Under the pieces are notes generated by a model, which saw only the letters and a program-made list of their open reading frames with translations, made no database searches and was not told the DNA's origin. Positions 12,960-25,149 of a stretch of DNA of 64,000 nt are shown in pieces (positions within the stretch are counted from its first letter, which is position 1; each line of letters opens with the position of its first letter). A program made the position numbers and the translations under genes. The stretch covers positions 18,447,482 through 18,511,481 of the forward strand of contig OX463787.1 of assembly GCA_949825025.1 (NCBI GenBank), read 5' to 3'. The stretch comes from Siphlonurus alternatus (taxonomy: Eukaryota > Arthropoda > Insecta > Ephemeroptera > Siphlonuridae).

Positions 12960-14610
12960 AAAATGCAATCTGTGGTAAAAATATTGCAATGTATGACAAC
13001 GATATTAACAAATGCTTCCTAAAATAATGTTTAAATTTAAATAAATAATCATCCCATGAAAGCGTATAGTTTATTTTTCGTACAAACCTTACTTCTGTTT
13101 GTTGAGAAAAATTCACTTCTATTATTAGAAAGAAAAGTGAAATTTAGTCCCTTTTTCAAGATCACAAGTACGGAAAAACAACGTGAAGTAATGTTACAAC
13201 TCAAATCAGGCGTCCTGATAATTTCTTACATATAGGTAGTATATATACCGAGTACTTTGTGTAAGCGACAATTGTTTACTTTGCGCATGCTCCTCCATAT
13301 TTAACAATGGAAATGTTATGTTATAATTCTTCATTATGTTTTTAAAATTAACAAAATGCGTACTAAAATTTTAATCCTTTAAATTATACTTCGTAGAAAA
13401 TACAATATACTTCTCATCTATATACGAATTCTTCTGAACAATCCAAAAACACATTATATTATAATTTAACGATTAGTCGCGCACTGTGAGCCAATACAAC
13501 CAAAGTCATTTACATAAAAAAGCAATTATTATATATATATCTCTCCATAACATGCATTTACTGTTAAAAACGTTTTATCTGCATTAGTTACATTACACTG
13601 TGCAAAAATCATATCTGTAAGAAATGGAAATGTTGAAATACCCAAATACATCATTAGCATGATAATATACGTCATAAACAGCATAGAAGGTTACATAAAT
13701 ACAAAACACGATTAAATCAATTCACTACGAGCTGTCTGCCATATTCAATATAATAAAGGATCAATATGAATGAAAATGCTGAAAACATTGAATGTAATAA
13801 AATGAAAATATTTTTAAAACGCGTTTTTGTTAATATATAGAATTTTAGATGAACTCAAAGTTTTAGAGAAAAATAAGTAAAATTAAAATTCTTTGTTTAA
13901 TATGTTTAAATCGACATAATAATATTTGAAAGTGTTTTTTTATTATTTATTATAGTTTTTTTATGACGATATTTATGTTGTCAATCCTTTACGTCTAAAT
14001 TAGTTGTCGAAATATCAACTTGAAGATTCAAAACTAAATTTTCCTTCGATTTAAAAGTCACTACTTAAAATTATTCAATTAAAAACGAGCATCAAAATAC
14101 GAAGTTAGAAATTTCTACATAAAAACTTTTTGTTTGCCATATTCCCACATTGGTGGAAAATACAATACTGCAGTTTATTAATGATGAGTGTTTATTCTTT
14201 TATAACCATTTTATGAACTTTTATGTCTTCTGCTAATTAAAAACTAAACGAGAAAATTATATTAATATTCTTTTCAATTTGTAAACAACAGACTAATTTG
14301 ACTAAAATAAACTAGTTTCGAGACCCGAAAATATATATATTTTATAGTACATAATAATAATAATATATCTTTATTCTTACATATATATCTCTTCTACTTA
14401 CTCAATATTAACGATAAAGTAATGTCATTTAAAGTTTAACTAAAAATTTGCATTAACAACATAAAGATTTAGAGATATTTCAATTATATTTTCGTCAATG
14501 AAAGTTCTTTCGAAGTGTCCTCACTTTTTCCATAGAAATATTTTCTTCGTTTTTATGATGATATGGTTTTAAAACAGCCAATTAATGCAATTTATTTCCA
14601 ATACATTTTA
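12960..14610. other. AT-rich intergenic sequence, no gene seen
   Basis: No supported gene, long inverted repeat or shared repeat was found in this stretch. Confidence 0.5.
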
Positions 14611-14622
14611 TTATATATGTTT

Positions 14623-14682
14623 AGTGGAGGGCATTCACAAAGCACTTTAACCTGGAAAAAAATTAAGTGAATGCCCCCCATT
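14623..14682. repeat. Very short TIR remnant (GGGCATTCAC)
   Basis: TGGAGGGCATTCAC and GTGAATGCCCCCCA face each other across about 35 bp. The layout recalls the GGGCGCGATTCAC MITEs at 16971-17267 and could be an extreme internal-deletion derivative of a related family. Confidence 0.55.
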
Positions 14683-14991
14683 TATCTTATTTTCTTCTAG
14701 TTAGAATACATAGAATAAATAATGCTAAAATGAATTAAACAAAATTATAATATTAATTTTTTAATTCTTCTTATGAAATACAAACTTAATTATTTTACAA
14801 AACATTTGAAACAATCATAAGTTAATAAAATGGTGATAGTATAAAATTAAGAATATTATTATTATATTCATCATAAATGGGATTGTTAGTTTTCAATATT
14901 TCAGAAACGTGTTTTATTTTAAGATAATATATTAATTAATATGAACATCGTACGAGAATATTTTTTTGCATTGATTTAATTATAATTAATG

Positions 14992-15022
<31 letters not shown>

Positions 15023-15151
15023 AATATAATTATATTACGTTTCGTTAAAAATAATTGCTTAAGAAGCTAATTGCGATGAACTCATTTCGAGGATAATATT
15101 TTGTTCACTTCTCTACACAGCAAAGACGTGCACACGAGTACGTAAAAAATT

Positions 15152-15385
15152 GAAGGAAATCTGAATTTCCAATAATCTTTGAAAAAAGTTTACAATAACA
15201 AGGTATTTTCTTTCCACTTCGATTTTTTTCTTCTTTAATAATAAATTGTAATAAAAAAATCTCATTTAGTTAAAACTGCAACGTATTTATTTGTTTAAGA
15301 AAATATTATACTTTTAGACAACCTATTTGAACCTTTTTTTATTGCAGAAATGAATATAGAGGCACCAAATTGTTACTGAATCTGT
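15152..15385. repeat. Dispersed repeat copy (matches 10365-10600)
   Basis: Shares 'ctgaatttccaat', 'caataacaaggtattttc', 'ttcttctttaataataaatt' and 'aactgcaacgtattt' with the block at 10365-10600. Its right end runs into a CRE-MITE-like 'ttttattgcagaaatgaat' half-arm. Confidence 0.6.
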
Positions 15386-15489
15386 ATATAATAAAATAGA
15401 AAAATTATATCAGTCATTTTAAAATTAATAATTTCCTAATTTCTATTGCATTTATGCACTTTAACTACTACTAGTAGCAGTGATGTTGC

Positions 15490-15567
15490 ATATGATGTAC
15501 AGTACGCCACGGAAAGTTTTGAGGAAAGTGTTGAGGAAGCCACTTTCGCCGTAGCGTACTGCATGTG
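15490..15567. repeat. Short inverted repeat
   Basis: 'tgtacagtacgccacggaaa' faces 'tttcgccgtagcgtactgca' across about 25 bp. A compact MITE or remnant. Confidence 0.6.
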
Positions 15568-15599
15568 TAAAATCAAAATTGAACAGAATAATAATAAAT

Positions 15600-16780
15600 T
15601 AAGTTAATTTATATTATTGCATACTTGTTAATTTGCAATTAAAAATTACGTTCATAAGAAATTACTAAAAACAATTTACATTTCTAACTAATTAATCTAG
15701 TTTTATTTTTTTAATATCACTATTTTTTATTTGTCCCTACTATTGGTTCTAGTTTTTGGATGTAACACAAATTATATTGGGAGCATACATGACCAAAATG
15801 TGTCAATTGCTGAAAATACCAAACAACCAGGCAAACAACACGTAATTATAAATCAACTTCTCATTAAACTCTCACAAATACAAGCCACCTAGAAATGATC
15901 AGAAAATTGATATAGTTTCGAAGACAAAGTAGATTTGAATTATTCAAGAAATGCACACTACAGCCAAATGCTACCATTTAACTCGAACGCTTCCTCTTAA
16001 AATACGCGTACTGTTATATTGTATTCTAGCCAAAAATACCTTTATCTGAAATTTTATGTAACATAATTATAGCCAATGATGTTTTTTTTTTTTATTTTTA
16101 TTGGTCATTTTGTTACATAGATCAACCAAGGTGATTTTACATAACCTTATTGGTTGAAACAAGTTATTAAAAAGAATAATTCTTCAAGACCCTATTATGT
16201 CTTTAAATTTAATCTTAATTTACAACAAATTTTTTTTTTCAAAGAAAATATATAGATGAAATTATTTACAAAATATTTTTCCAGAAGAAAAAAAAATTAA
16301 CATTTTGAAACATTTCATTCAACTTATTTAAATTATAATGATTTAAAGAAAACAAAAAATGTATTATTTATAACGTATTAAAATGCTATTAGTTCATATT
16401 AATGACTAAATTATATAATGAGAAAGTAATATTGAATCCATCACAGTATTTCTTTTTAAATCTTTTCGTCTGCATTTAGTGTAATATTACTATAATTTAG
16501 AAATGGTCTTTAATGTCATTACCTTTCTTCGTCCAAAATGTAATCAAATAAATAAACAAATAAAATTAACGATTTATTATATTATTATAATGTAGCACAG
16601 TATCTATCCTATGCATGAATAAATTAAATCACAAGAATTAAAACAAAAATGTGTTTTTACATTAATTATAACATTTATAACTTATAATCGAAATTAAAAA
16701 TTATCATAAATTTATTTATTTCCAACAAAACGAATATTTTCTACTAGCTCTTTTTTATAAAATTGATGTTAACTTCTAAC
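15600..16780. other. AT-rich intergenic sequence, no gene seen
   Basis: No supported gene or repeat family was found. Confidence 0.5.
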
Positions 16781-16970
16781 TATAGTTATAGTTATAGACA
16801 GTACACAGCATTACAATATTGATGTCATAAAGTTAGTAGCGAACCTGGTGGCAACAGCTGAAACTACGTGCGTCTGGCGAGAATAGATTGACTGATTAAC
16901 ATTGTAGAATCACGTATATGTTCTGTCAGCAGTCACAGCATAATTTTACAGAAATGACAACACCATAATT

Positions 16971-17104
16971 GGGGGCGATTCACAAAAGAGTTATCCAGAA
17001 AGGTATCCAGGTTTCTCACTAACCGCGGTTAGCGCCAGCCTAATTCAATGACATTAAACGTGGTTAGTGAGAAACCTGGATAACTCTCTTCGTGAATCGC
17101 TTCC
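16971..17104. repeat. GGGCG(C)GATTCAC MITE, first of a pair
   Basis: Left GGGGGCGATTCAC and right GTGAATCGCTTCC are inverted. Inside, 'ccaggtttctcactaac' faces 'gttagtgagaaacctgg'. About 134 bp. Confidence 0.8.
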
Positions 17105-17112
17105 AATAGTGT

Positions 17113-17267
17113 GGGCGCGATTCACGAAGCAGTTAGCCAGGTTTCTTAACCACGTTTAACTATACTTGTTTTACGTGTTAAAAGACCCTAGTTAAACGTG
17201 TTTAAGTTAAACTTGGTTAAGCTAAACGTGGTTAGAAACCTGGTTAACTGCTTCGTGAATCGCGCCC
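17113..17267. repeat. GGGCGCGATTCAC MITE, second of a pair
   Basis: Perfect terminal palindrome GGGCGCGATTCACGAAGCAG / CTGCTTCGTGAATCGCGCCC, with repeated TTAAAC/GTTTAA words in the centre. It sits 8 bp from its sister. The outer flanks of the pair repeat ATAATT/ATAATA, consistent with one short target-site duplication for the pair. Confidence 0.85.
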
Positions 17268-17354
17268 ATAATAGTTGTCAAAATACTTTCAGACAAATAA
17301 AAATATTTCAACTTATTTCATATAAATTTTGTTGTTTGTGTAATTCTCCCAGTG

Positions 17355-17396
<42 letters not shown>

Positions 17397-17460
17397 ATAC
17401 TGTAGGTATTGCCGTATCCTTGGCAGAATCAGACAAAATTTCAGCGATGAACATATAGAT

Positions 17461-18331
17461 ATACAGGTATGTGCAAAGGTGAATCATGTATTATATAATT
17501 CGTCAAGAACGTAAATCAAGTTTTGTATTGTTCTTCATAACTTCGACGAAGTTCATCTACGTCAAAACACGTCTATAAAATAAATATTAATTATGAAATA
17601 AAGCCGGTAACATCGTCAATAGACCACTTACAAAACCCTGTTTTAGCAAACAGTAAACAAACTCTCCCATACACAGTTCATTGTTGTTTTGATTGTGTGT
17701 GTAAATTTTGTTTATATGCACTGGACCTTATGGGCAATTTATGATTTTCACACACAGATTTCAATATGTTGCAAACCTTCGATTCTAAAAGTGAAAAAAA
17801 TCACCAGAATCTGCAGTTTTTGACCATATATTTTAATCCAGAATTGCGTATCAGAAGAAGTTTTCTGTATTTTAATATGGTAAATTTCATAAAATACCAA
17901 ATCATGCAGCTAATTGCATAATGTAAGATACGACGTTACTAAGAAAACTTCAGTTTATTGATTTTAACTGTTGCAATAATCAGCAAACTAGAACTTGCCT
18001 AATTACGTATCTTACCCCATGCAATTGGGAAGAAAATCAGAAGAAGATCGGAAGAAAATTACAGTATATATTAAGTCTGAGACAGAAATTGTCAATATAT
18101 CTTACAGAATTAAGGTTTGAATTTCTACGTTTTTTCCTCTGTCTCTCACTCTCTCTCGTTTCAGAATCTTTAAGTCTAATTTATAGAACCAAAGAGAATA
18201 CATTTTCGCCCTACATAATCTCTGTTAGAACTTATTAAACTGTGAATAATATCACATTAAATAATAAACTATAGCGAATAAAAATACAGATATTTGCTTA
18301 TCTGAGACTTGAATTTCATTTACGTTCGTAC

Positions 18332-18362
<31 letters not shown>

Positions 18363-19014
18363 TATATATATTCGTATCATTAATTAACCGGCTGGAAAAA
18401 ATAACAGCTGATCTTTTAAGGCAACAATGTCAATTAAATACCAAAACACCAAAAGAATATTACGTTTTAACATCATCTTTTACTATTACAATTTAAAACT
18501 CGGCATAAATATAGACCCTATATAGTTATATGATACAGTATTAATTTTAACAAATAAACAACAAAGAAATAAAAGGACAGTTTTATGATAAAAATGTCAA
18601 TCTGCTATATGGTTTGTACACCTCTGTAAACAATACCTTAGATTATATCATCACGTTTAGACGTCTCCAATTTATTATAAATTCATAAAAGTCATAAAAC
18701 AAATCGAAAAAAGAAAATCAGAATTCCTTAAGACATCATTATGATTAATTATATATGAGATTGGTTTAGAATCTAATTTATTTTTATACTACTCTAAAAT
18801 TCCTTATAAAATCTTTTAAATTAATAAAACCACAATCAATAAATAATTTACGAAAGAAAATAAGAGTTCTGTAAGACATGAATCAACTCGATAAAAATAA
18901 CCCATTTTCTAAAACCCAATACTTTAATACTATAACGAGTCTGATCGTCTCTGAAATATACTTTTTAATTCAAACTTTCTATCACTTCAATATATAATAA
19001 CAAATATTAAACGA
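17461..19014. other. AT-rich intergenic sequence, no gene seen
   Basis: Includes a (TA)n microsatellite near 18336-18370. No supported gene or shared repeat. Confidence 0.5.
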
Positions 19015-19022
19015 CACAACAG

Positions 19023-19289
19023 CAAAGTCTTCTGCTCGTTGTTAGTAAACAAAGTATTGTTGTGTAATGTCTGTCGCGTGAAAGGAAAAACATGGGATGG
19101 TTGTTGCCTTATACATGTCAACTTATGGAAAATGACCGTTAATTATGAAGTTGAAACGGTTACCTAGCGCCAACAATGTCATTATGTCTCTTCTCTGGTG
19201 GCAAAATTAGGCACTACGTCAAAAGGCTTCATGCGATAGACATTGTAAACAATGGTTTGTTACAACCATATTGCGAGTAGAAGACTTTG
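19023..19289. repeat. hAT-type MITE, CAAAGTCTTC ends, copy 2
   Basis: Flanked on both sides by the identical 8-mer CACAACAG (19015-19022 and 19290-19297). Ends are CAAAGTCTTC and GAAGACTTTG-like, beginning CA and ending TG. The 8-bp duplication and CA...TG ends are what the hAT superfamily produces. It is 267 bp and noncoding, so it needs a transposase in trans. Confidence 0.9.
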
Positions 19290-19297
19290 CACAACAG

Positions 19298-20101
19298 TAC
19301 TATGGCAGCAACGTCAATCGTTTGACATTATAATTATATTTTGATATTGATTATACGTAAAATATACGAAAAAATAACTTCTTTTGAAAGACAATGTCAA
19401 TATGCTGAACATCAGACAACATTGTTGTTTTTAGCCTCTATAAAGTAACTAATGTTATATTTATACTTCCTTTTTACACCGAATATTAATTATGTTTTTA
19501 TTAATTCATAAAATTACAATAATTGACGAATGAAGATTTTAATATTTATAAATAAAAATAAACAGCTACATAATTTTGGCAGCAATTAATGTCACTGCAT
19601 GTGTATTGAGTGGTGGTTTCAGTTAAAATTTTGTACCTACCACAAAAATTTCTCAATTCAAACGTTATTAACTTAATAATAACACAATTGTATTTTAGAC
19701 CTATTTTAAGTGTGTTTTTGTGAAATTGATATCTGTTGTTTCTTTGTTGGAGATGTACTATATCATGTATCCATAATGTGGCATTTCTGTATTGGATCGA
19801 ATAAACAAATCATATCAACAAAAAAACAAATAAAACTATGACAATGTTGGTTACTGTAGTTCATACTCTGCGTTAGGACGTCTGTCCAATAATATAAATT
19901 ATCTGCAATAAAAATGAGGTTACAATTAAACGTTCCTCGCTCAGAAAATTCCTCCATAAGCTACCATGTTAAAAAATTTCTGTAACAATAAGAATTAAAT
20001 ATTTGCAAACACATGCAACACTTACGTGTCTTTTCATTTTGAGTCTGAAAAATTACATAAATGATCTCACTTTTTGTATTACTATATGTAATATGTAATG
20101 C
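19298..20101. other. AT-rich sequence, no gene seen
   Basis: No supported gene or repeat. A 64-codon - strand frame here lacks any supporting signal. Confidence 0.45.
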
Positions 20102-20410
20102 GAGTATCGACTTCAATTTCTTTTATTGAAGAAATGAATAGAATGTGCAAATTTATGCTACCCTGATTATTTTCAGATTTTTTTGAGACCGGAAACTATT
20201 TTTCAAAAATTATTGAAAGTCATTTTTGTGACGTCACGAGGCGGAAAGTCCTATATTTTTTTTAAGGAGAGGCGCTTCGTGATGTCACGAAAATGACTTT
20301 TTTAAAAGTAGTTTTTGGTCTCAAAAAGATCTGAAAAAAATCACGGTATTAAAGTATAATTTTGCACCCTCTATCCACTTCTGCAATAAAAAAATTTGAG
20401 GTCGATACTC
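20102..20410. repeat. CRE-MITE, copy 4
   Basis: Bounded by GAGTATCGACTTCA and TTGAGGTCGATACTC. The left central arm has TGACGTCA; the right reads TGATGTCA, a C-to-T change at the CpG. Confidence 0.85.
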
Positions 20411-21452
20411 CATTGTTGATACATTATAGGAGCTTTACCTCATCTCAGAGAAGAGACTATTTGAATAAATTGGCAGAAAATCATATGTTTTTTTTTTTTT
20501 TTACTTTTATCAATTGTGAGAGTAACAAATTGGGGTGTGGAAATTTGTAGTCTTCAGTGTTTTAATATCATGAATTATTTCTTGTTTTTAAGTTAAAAAT
20601 GTTCAAACTAAATAAATTTAATTTATTTCGATAAAAATTATATATAATACTATTATTCATAATAATTATACTTTATATACTCCAGTAATGCGTCTAAAAA
20701 AGATATTCCTTACCTGTAAAGATAAACACAATAAGGTTGTCATTTTTATAAAAAATTTCGAGCGGAATGGTTAGATTTACCCAGTAATTTTATTTCTCTG
20801 TCTTAAAATATCTGTGTCATCCACAACGAATTTGTAATTACAATTAACTATTTCTACGTAACGATATAATTTAATTGATTTACGATTATATAAAAAAAGT
20901 AAACATGCAGTTTTTAATGCTGCTTATAATTAATAATTATGATTTTAACAACAAAATATATATTTTTATGTAATAGAATAAAATAATTATTTATGAAATA
21001 TATTTATTATAATAAAGCAATAAATCGTTATTATTGTTTAAAATTCTGACTTAACGTTTTAATTTTGTGAATACTATGGGGCAGTCGGCCTGTCCAATAT
21101 TTTGGGCTTTCATAAGACGGGCGATAATAATTATCTAATTATCGGACGGACGATAATTAATTATCTCCAACTCCTCTCAATAAACGTTGCATGAAAGAGA
21201 AAGAAAATAATAACCCAATTTCAAAGAGTTATACCTTTTATATTTGCAAAAACTGATCGACATGCTGTTTAAATTTTGTTTTTAAAAAAGATGAATATAT
21301 ATAAGAATAAAAAAATAAAGTTATTTTCAAAATGCCAAGATTTTTAACGTGAAACCATCGATATTAATTTTATTTTGCATGTAAAATACTTTGTTAATTT
21401 AGACAAATTATTAACATTACACAATTTCTAATACTTTTGTTTTGAGTTTCAG
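20411..21452. other. AT-rich sequence, no gene seen
   Basis: Contains a small stem at about 21115-21165 ('cgggcgataataattat' against 'ggacgataattaattat'). Nothing else is supported. Confidence 0.45.
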
Positions 21453-21713
21453 ACACGATGAAGTGGTATTCAGTAAGCTACCATTATTATTTATCATGGA
21501 AAGAGTCATCATAGAAGGTTCAGTAGCCAGTTCAATAGACTCCTGACGATGAGGTGGTTTCATTGGAATGGCTACTGAAACTTTTACGATGACCCTATGT
21601 AAAATAATAAGGCTAGATCTCCTTAACCCACCCATCTGTACATCCCCGACACACCGAAGGATGGAGGGAGGAGGTCGAAAGATGCTGAACCATCAAACAA
21701 TCTCGCAAGAAAT
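21453..21713 (+). other. Candidate exon I of a duplicated-exon transcript
   Basis: Preceded by TTTTGAGTTTCAG and followed by GTGAGTTATAG, with higher GC than its flanks. No frame is open throughout on the + strand, so it would be noncoding or UTR. The sequence just after its donor (21714-21835) is copied after the donor of the second block at 22469. A 72-codon - strand frame lies here but has no other support. Confidence 0.35.
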
Positions 21714-22370
21714 GTGAGTTATAGTTGATAATGGAACACCTGCAACATCAAAAATTGTTATTGAACCTTTGGATAGAGGACCACAAGTTATGTTTTGCCA
21801 AGTTTATCAGATTTTATGAACCCTCTAAAATCATTAAAATTAGGCTGTAATTGGGTCTTTATCCCATGCAAGTGGTTCATCATGAATAAATATTAGTTTT
21901 AAGGGGCAGTGTTGATACTTTATATTATAATTTTACTATACGAATTCCACACGGAGGAACTCCCTAAATTTACTAGAAGTGGAATTTCTTTTCTTAATTC
22001 TTTGTCAATTTTTTAATGATTTATTTTAATTTTTTATATTGTGTTACATTTTAAAATCATTAAAAATTTACAAATTACTTAAATAAAAAATACGTTAATT
22101 TAAAATAAAAGTTATAATAAAATTATGTAATAAAAATAATATATATTTAGTATTAAATTTATAAGTAAATATAAATTTATGATTTTAATTTTTACATTTA
22201 AGCGATTGAACTGATCGACAACTATTGCATGTATGCAAGATTATTTATTAATTTATTTGTACACATATTTTTTTTAAATAAGCTAACTATATGAAGTTAA
22301 AATAACTCTAAACTGTAGAAAGCAACTGCGTGCAATATTATTTTCACATTGACACTATCAAATTTTTCAG

Positions 22371-22468
22371 AGATCTGACCTGGAGGACATCTGAAGGACA
22401 GAGATGGACCTTGAGGAACACTCCACTGTACATCAACGAGGGAGGATGACGGACCTTCAAGCGATCTT
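22371..22468 (+). other. Candidate exon II of a duplicated-exon transcript
   Basis: Acceptor AAATTTTTCAG and donor GTAAGAATTAA bracket a 98-nt GC-richer block containing 'ctgacctggaggacatctga' and a short frame beginning MDLEEHSTVH. The acceptor and first part of the block recur at 23300-23385, and the post-donor sequence recurs from exon I. This is a partial tandem duplication of exon plus intron edges. No protein family is recognised; it is more likely a noncoding RNA than a protein gene. Confidence 0.4.
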
Positions 22469-23321
22469 GTAAGAATTAAAGTCGATAATGAAAAACCTGT
22501 GTGATAATTTGTTATTGCATATTTGGATAGATGGCCTTATTTAAAAAATATATTATCAATTCTTTCAGATTTATGAACCCTCTAACACCCTTAAAATCGT
22601 GTTGCAAAACGCTGTGACGTCATAGTCATACAAATATTTTACATGTAAGCATAGGGAAACACGTTACATTGACTATGGCGTCAAAGCGTCTTTCATCTAA
22701 CGTAGATTCATTTAAAAACAATAATACATTACTTGCGGTCAACTATTTAAATTCATATGCAAGAGCAAATGTATGCTTTGAAAATGACCAATAAAGAATT
22801 GAATTGAATTGCATTATATATAATATCATATTAATAGGGAGTTGTTCAGTAAATTAGTTGTGTACGTACCATGAAATTAATTACGCGTGTTACATAAAAC
22901 TATTGCTTTTCACCAAGCATTATAGACGGCATGAGTTGTAATAATAAAAACAAAAAATAAAAATGGTTTTGTTTTTAACATTTAAATTTATTAATATTAC
23001 ATGTTTTATTTATTTTAATATCATAATACTTATTATTAAAAATTTTGGTAATTAAAAATATTTATTTTTATATTTACTTTATAAATTTAAATCTGGAAAT
23101 AGTTGTGAGGAAATTTGTATTGATTTATAATTTATATTAGCTAAACATTAAACTGAGATACAAAATTAAAACTCCATCTTAGTGTAAGAAAATCATCGCA
23201 GGCTGTTGGCATTCGTCTCCTGTGAATTCGGCTGGCTTTATTTCCATGCTTTAGCAGTAGGAAGCAAATACCTGAAATAAATTATCACCTATTTTCACAC
23301 TAACACCATCAAATTTTTCAG

Positions 23322-23800
23322 AGTTCTGACCTGGAGGACATCTGAAGGACATCTGAGATGACCAAGATGGACCTTGGGGAACAAGCGAAGAACCAAGACC
23401 GCGACAGTGACTTTATATTTATAACTTGAAGTGTTGGTAGTGCATTTTTGTTGTTTTTTATATTTCACTTTATTTTATTATCCAATTTGAAAGTGACACA
23501 AGTTATCACCCCTCTCTCTCTCTTTCACTAATTTCAACTTTTAGACTGACATTGAAACTTTATAGTGATACAAAGGAAAAAATCAAAATTGAAGTTTAAA
23601 AAACACTATTAAAACTTAAAAATTTTAAGCAGTGTCAATTTCCACTGAAGAACTAATTACAGTCCTGTAAAACTACCTCAGTATTGTCAATAATAGCGAG
23701 ACGATTGTCAGTATAATGTAAAGAAATATATTTGGATAATGTCTCGTATCTCGTATAATATTAAAGATTTCTGTAATATGTCAATAAAAAATAAAATGAA
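23322..23800 (+). other. Candidate terminal exon III with poly(A) signal
   Basis: Acceptor AAATTTTTCAG followed by the same 'ctgacctggaggacatctga' word as exon II. A short frame (MTKMDLGEQAKNQDRD...) stops after about 24 codons. The tail is AT-rich and has AATAAA words near 23783. Together with the two upstream blocks it fits a three-exon, probably noncoding, transcript. Confidence 0.35.
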
Positions 23801-24118
23801 GCTGAAATTATTTATGGTATATTGTGTAACTATTGTTTTTAAATTGTTATTTTATGTATTCTTATAATTACTTAAATAAAATACAAATGACCATTTTTTA
23901 CTACCGAGTTTATTTTTTAACCACAAATTATAATATATTATAGAGGTTTTGTCGGGAAAATATTCTAAATAAGCCACCATGATAGAAAATTTGAATTTTT
24001 TCTGAGTAACTGTTAAAGCAATCAATTTGAAAACATCTCTTACCTCCTCCCATATAGGGGTCGTTTAATAATGAATCAAGAAGTAATTTTTCTTTAAAAA
24101 AAAATAATACCAAAGAAG

Positions 24119-24120
<2 letters not shown>

Positions 24121-24150
<30 letters not shown>
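24121..24150. repeat. Poly(T) tract
   Basis: Uninterrupted run of about 30 T. It is followed by a fragment that ends in ACTTGAAGTCTCTATT (about 24150-24206), which matches the left arm of the palindrome at 40147 in reverse. The poly(T) may therefore be the poly(A) tail or interior of that repeat. Confidence 0.6.
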
Positions 24151-24153
<3 letters not shown>

Positions 24154-24467
24154 TTGCATGGTTTAGTCGGAACACCGCAAAATCAGCTGACTTGAAGTCT
24201 CTATTGTTATATCATGTTAATATATTTTTTAAAGTCACATTGTTGATAATGAAAAATTGAAATGTGATATTAGTTTATTTACAATAATCATCAAACCTTT
24301 TAATTTTAAATTTGTTAATTACTATAATGAAAGATATTAATAATATGAAAATCATAGTAGATCACCAAAATTCACTTTTCAGTAATTGATTTGCGTGAAA
24401 GCCAGTTGAAAATTTTATTATATAAACATAAAAATGATACAAACATTAATATATATATAAAATATTG

Positions 24468-24515
24468 GGTATGGAAAGGGAAAGAAAGGATGGTGGTCAC
24501 GGCTTGTTACGCCAG
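24468..24515 (-). mobile_element. 5S-derived SINE fragment
   Basis: Short - strand match to the 3' body of the full SINE at 48661: 'aaaggatggtggtcacggc' then 'ttgttacgccag'. Both ends are missing. Confidence 0.6.
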
Positions 24516-24845
24516 TTACAATTATAATTATGTTGGTTTACAGAGTAAATACATCAACCATTAAGATATTAATTAACTATCATCATAATTATGCACCACA
24601 GCAAATTGTCTTCTGATATCAAAAAGAGTAGCGATGAACTATTTTATTATGTAATAAAAAATTAACATCTTTGATTATTTTTAATAAAAATATAAATTAA
24701 AAAAGTTAATGCATGCTGTCCATTACACAAAATATATAACCCCTGGCAGGTAGGCAGCCCAGCATACGTCACTAGCAGCAGCAGCAGGCAAAATGCTGGC
24801 TTGAGCAGAGCGGCGAGCGATGAAGGAGCCGGCGTTCCATGATGC

Positions 24846-25145
24846 CAAAAAGGTAGGGAAAGGAAGGTGGGCACGGACTGTTATGTGTCCCAGTATTCAC
24901 TGAGGTGAGACTGAGGGAACCGTGGAAAACTTAGTCAGGATGGACACCTCTACTTTTTATCAATGGACCAAAGTGATGTCCAAAACTTGAGGAACCACAC
25001 ACAATTAAGTGCATTACTACACTGCATGGGTGGAATGCGAGATGAATTTACCCCAGGGAGAGGGAGCAAAGTAATTTTTACTTGACGGTCACCCATCCAA
25101 GTACTGAGGTTGCTTGGCTTCGGTGATCTAACGAGATCTAACTCA
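24846..25145 (-). mobile_element. 5S-derived SINE, 3'-truncated
   Basis: On the - strand the head GTTAGATCACCGAAGCCAAG and CTTGGATGGGTGACCG (5S-rRNA-like internal promoter region) leads into the family body: 'ttgctccctctccctgggg', 'ggacatcactttggtcc' and 'gaggtgtccatcctgact'. The 3' tail (GTATCCTTGTA) is missing; sequence at 24662-24845 is unrelated. Confidence 0.8.
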
Positions 25146-25149
25146 ACTT

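Larger units (their letters stand above)
16795..17460 (+). repeat. Dispersed repeat holding two nested MITEs
   Basis: It is homologous to the reverse complement of about 51876-52165. Shared words include 'actacgtgcgtct', 'gtcagcagncacancataat', 'acagaaatgacaacaccata' and 'ggtattgccgtatcc'. Relative to that copy it has gained two foldback MITEs (16971-17267) and a (TA)n run (17358-17392). Confidence 0.8.

Noticed and set aside
24662..24874. Minus-strand frame with a hydrophobic Leu-rich stretch like a signal peptide
   Set aside because: No acceptor, promoter or family support. It overlaps repeat-edge sequence, and Leu-rich runs come from (CAG/CTG)-like words.
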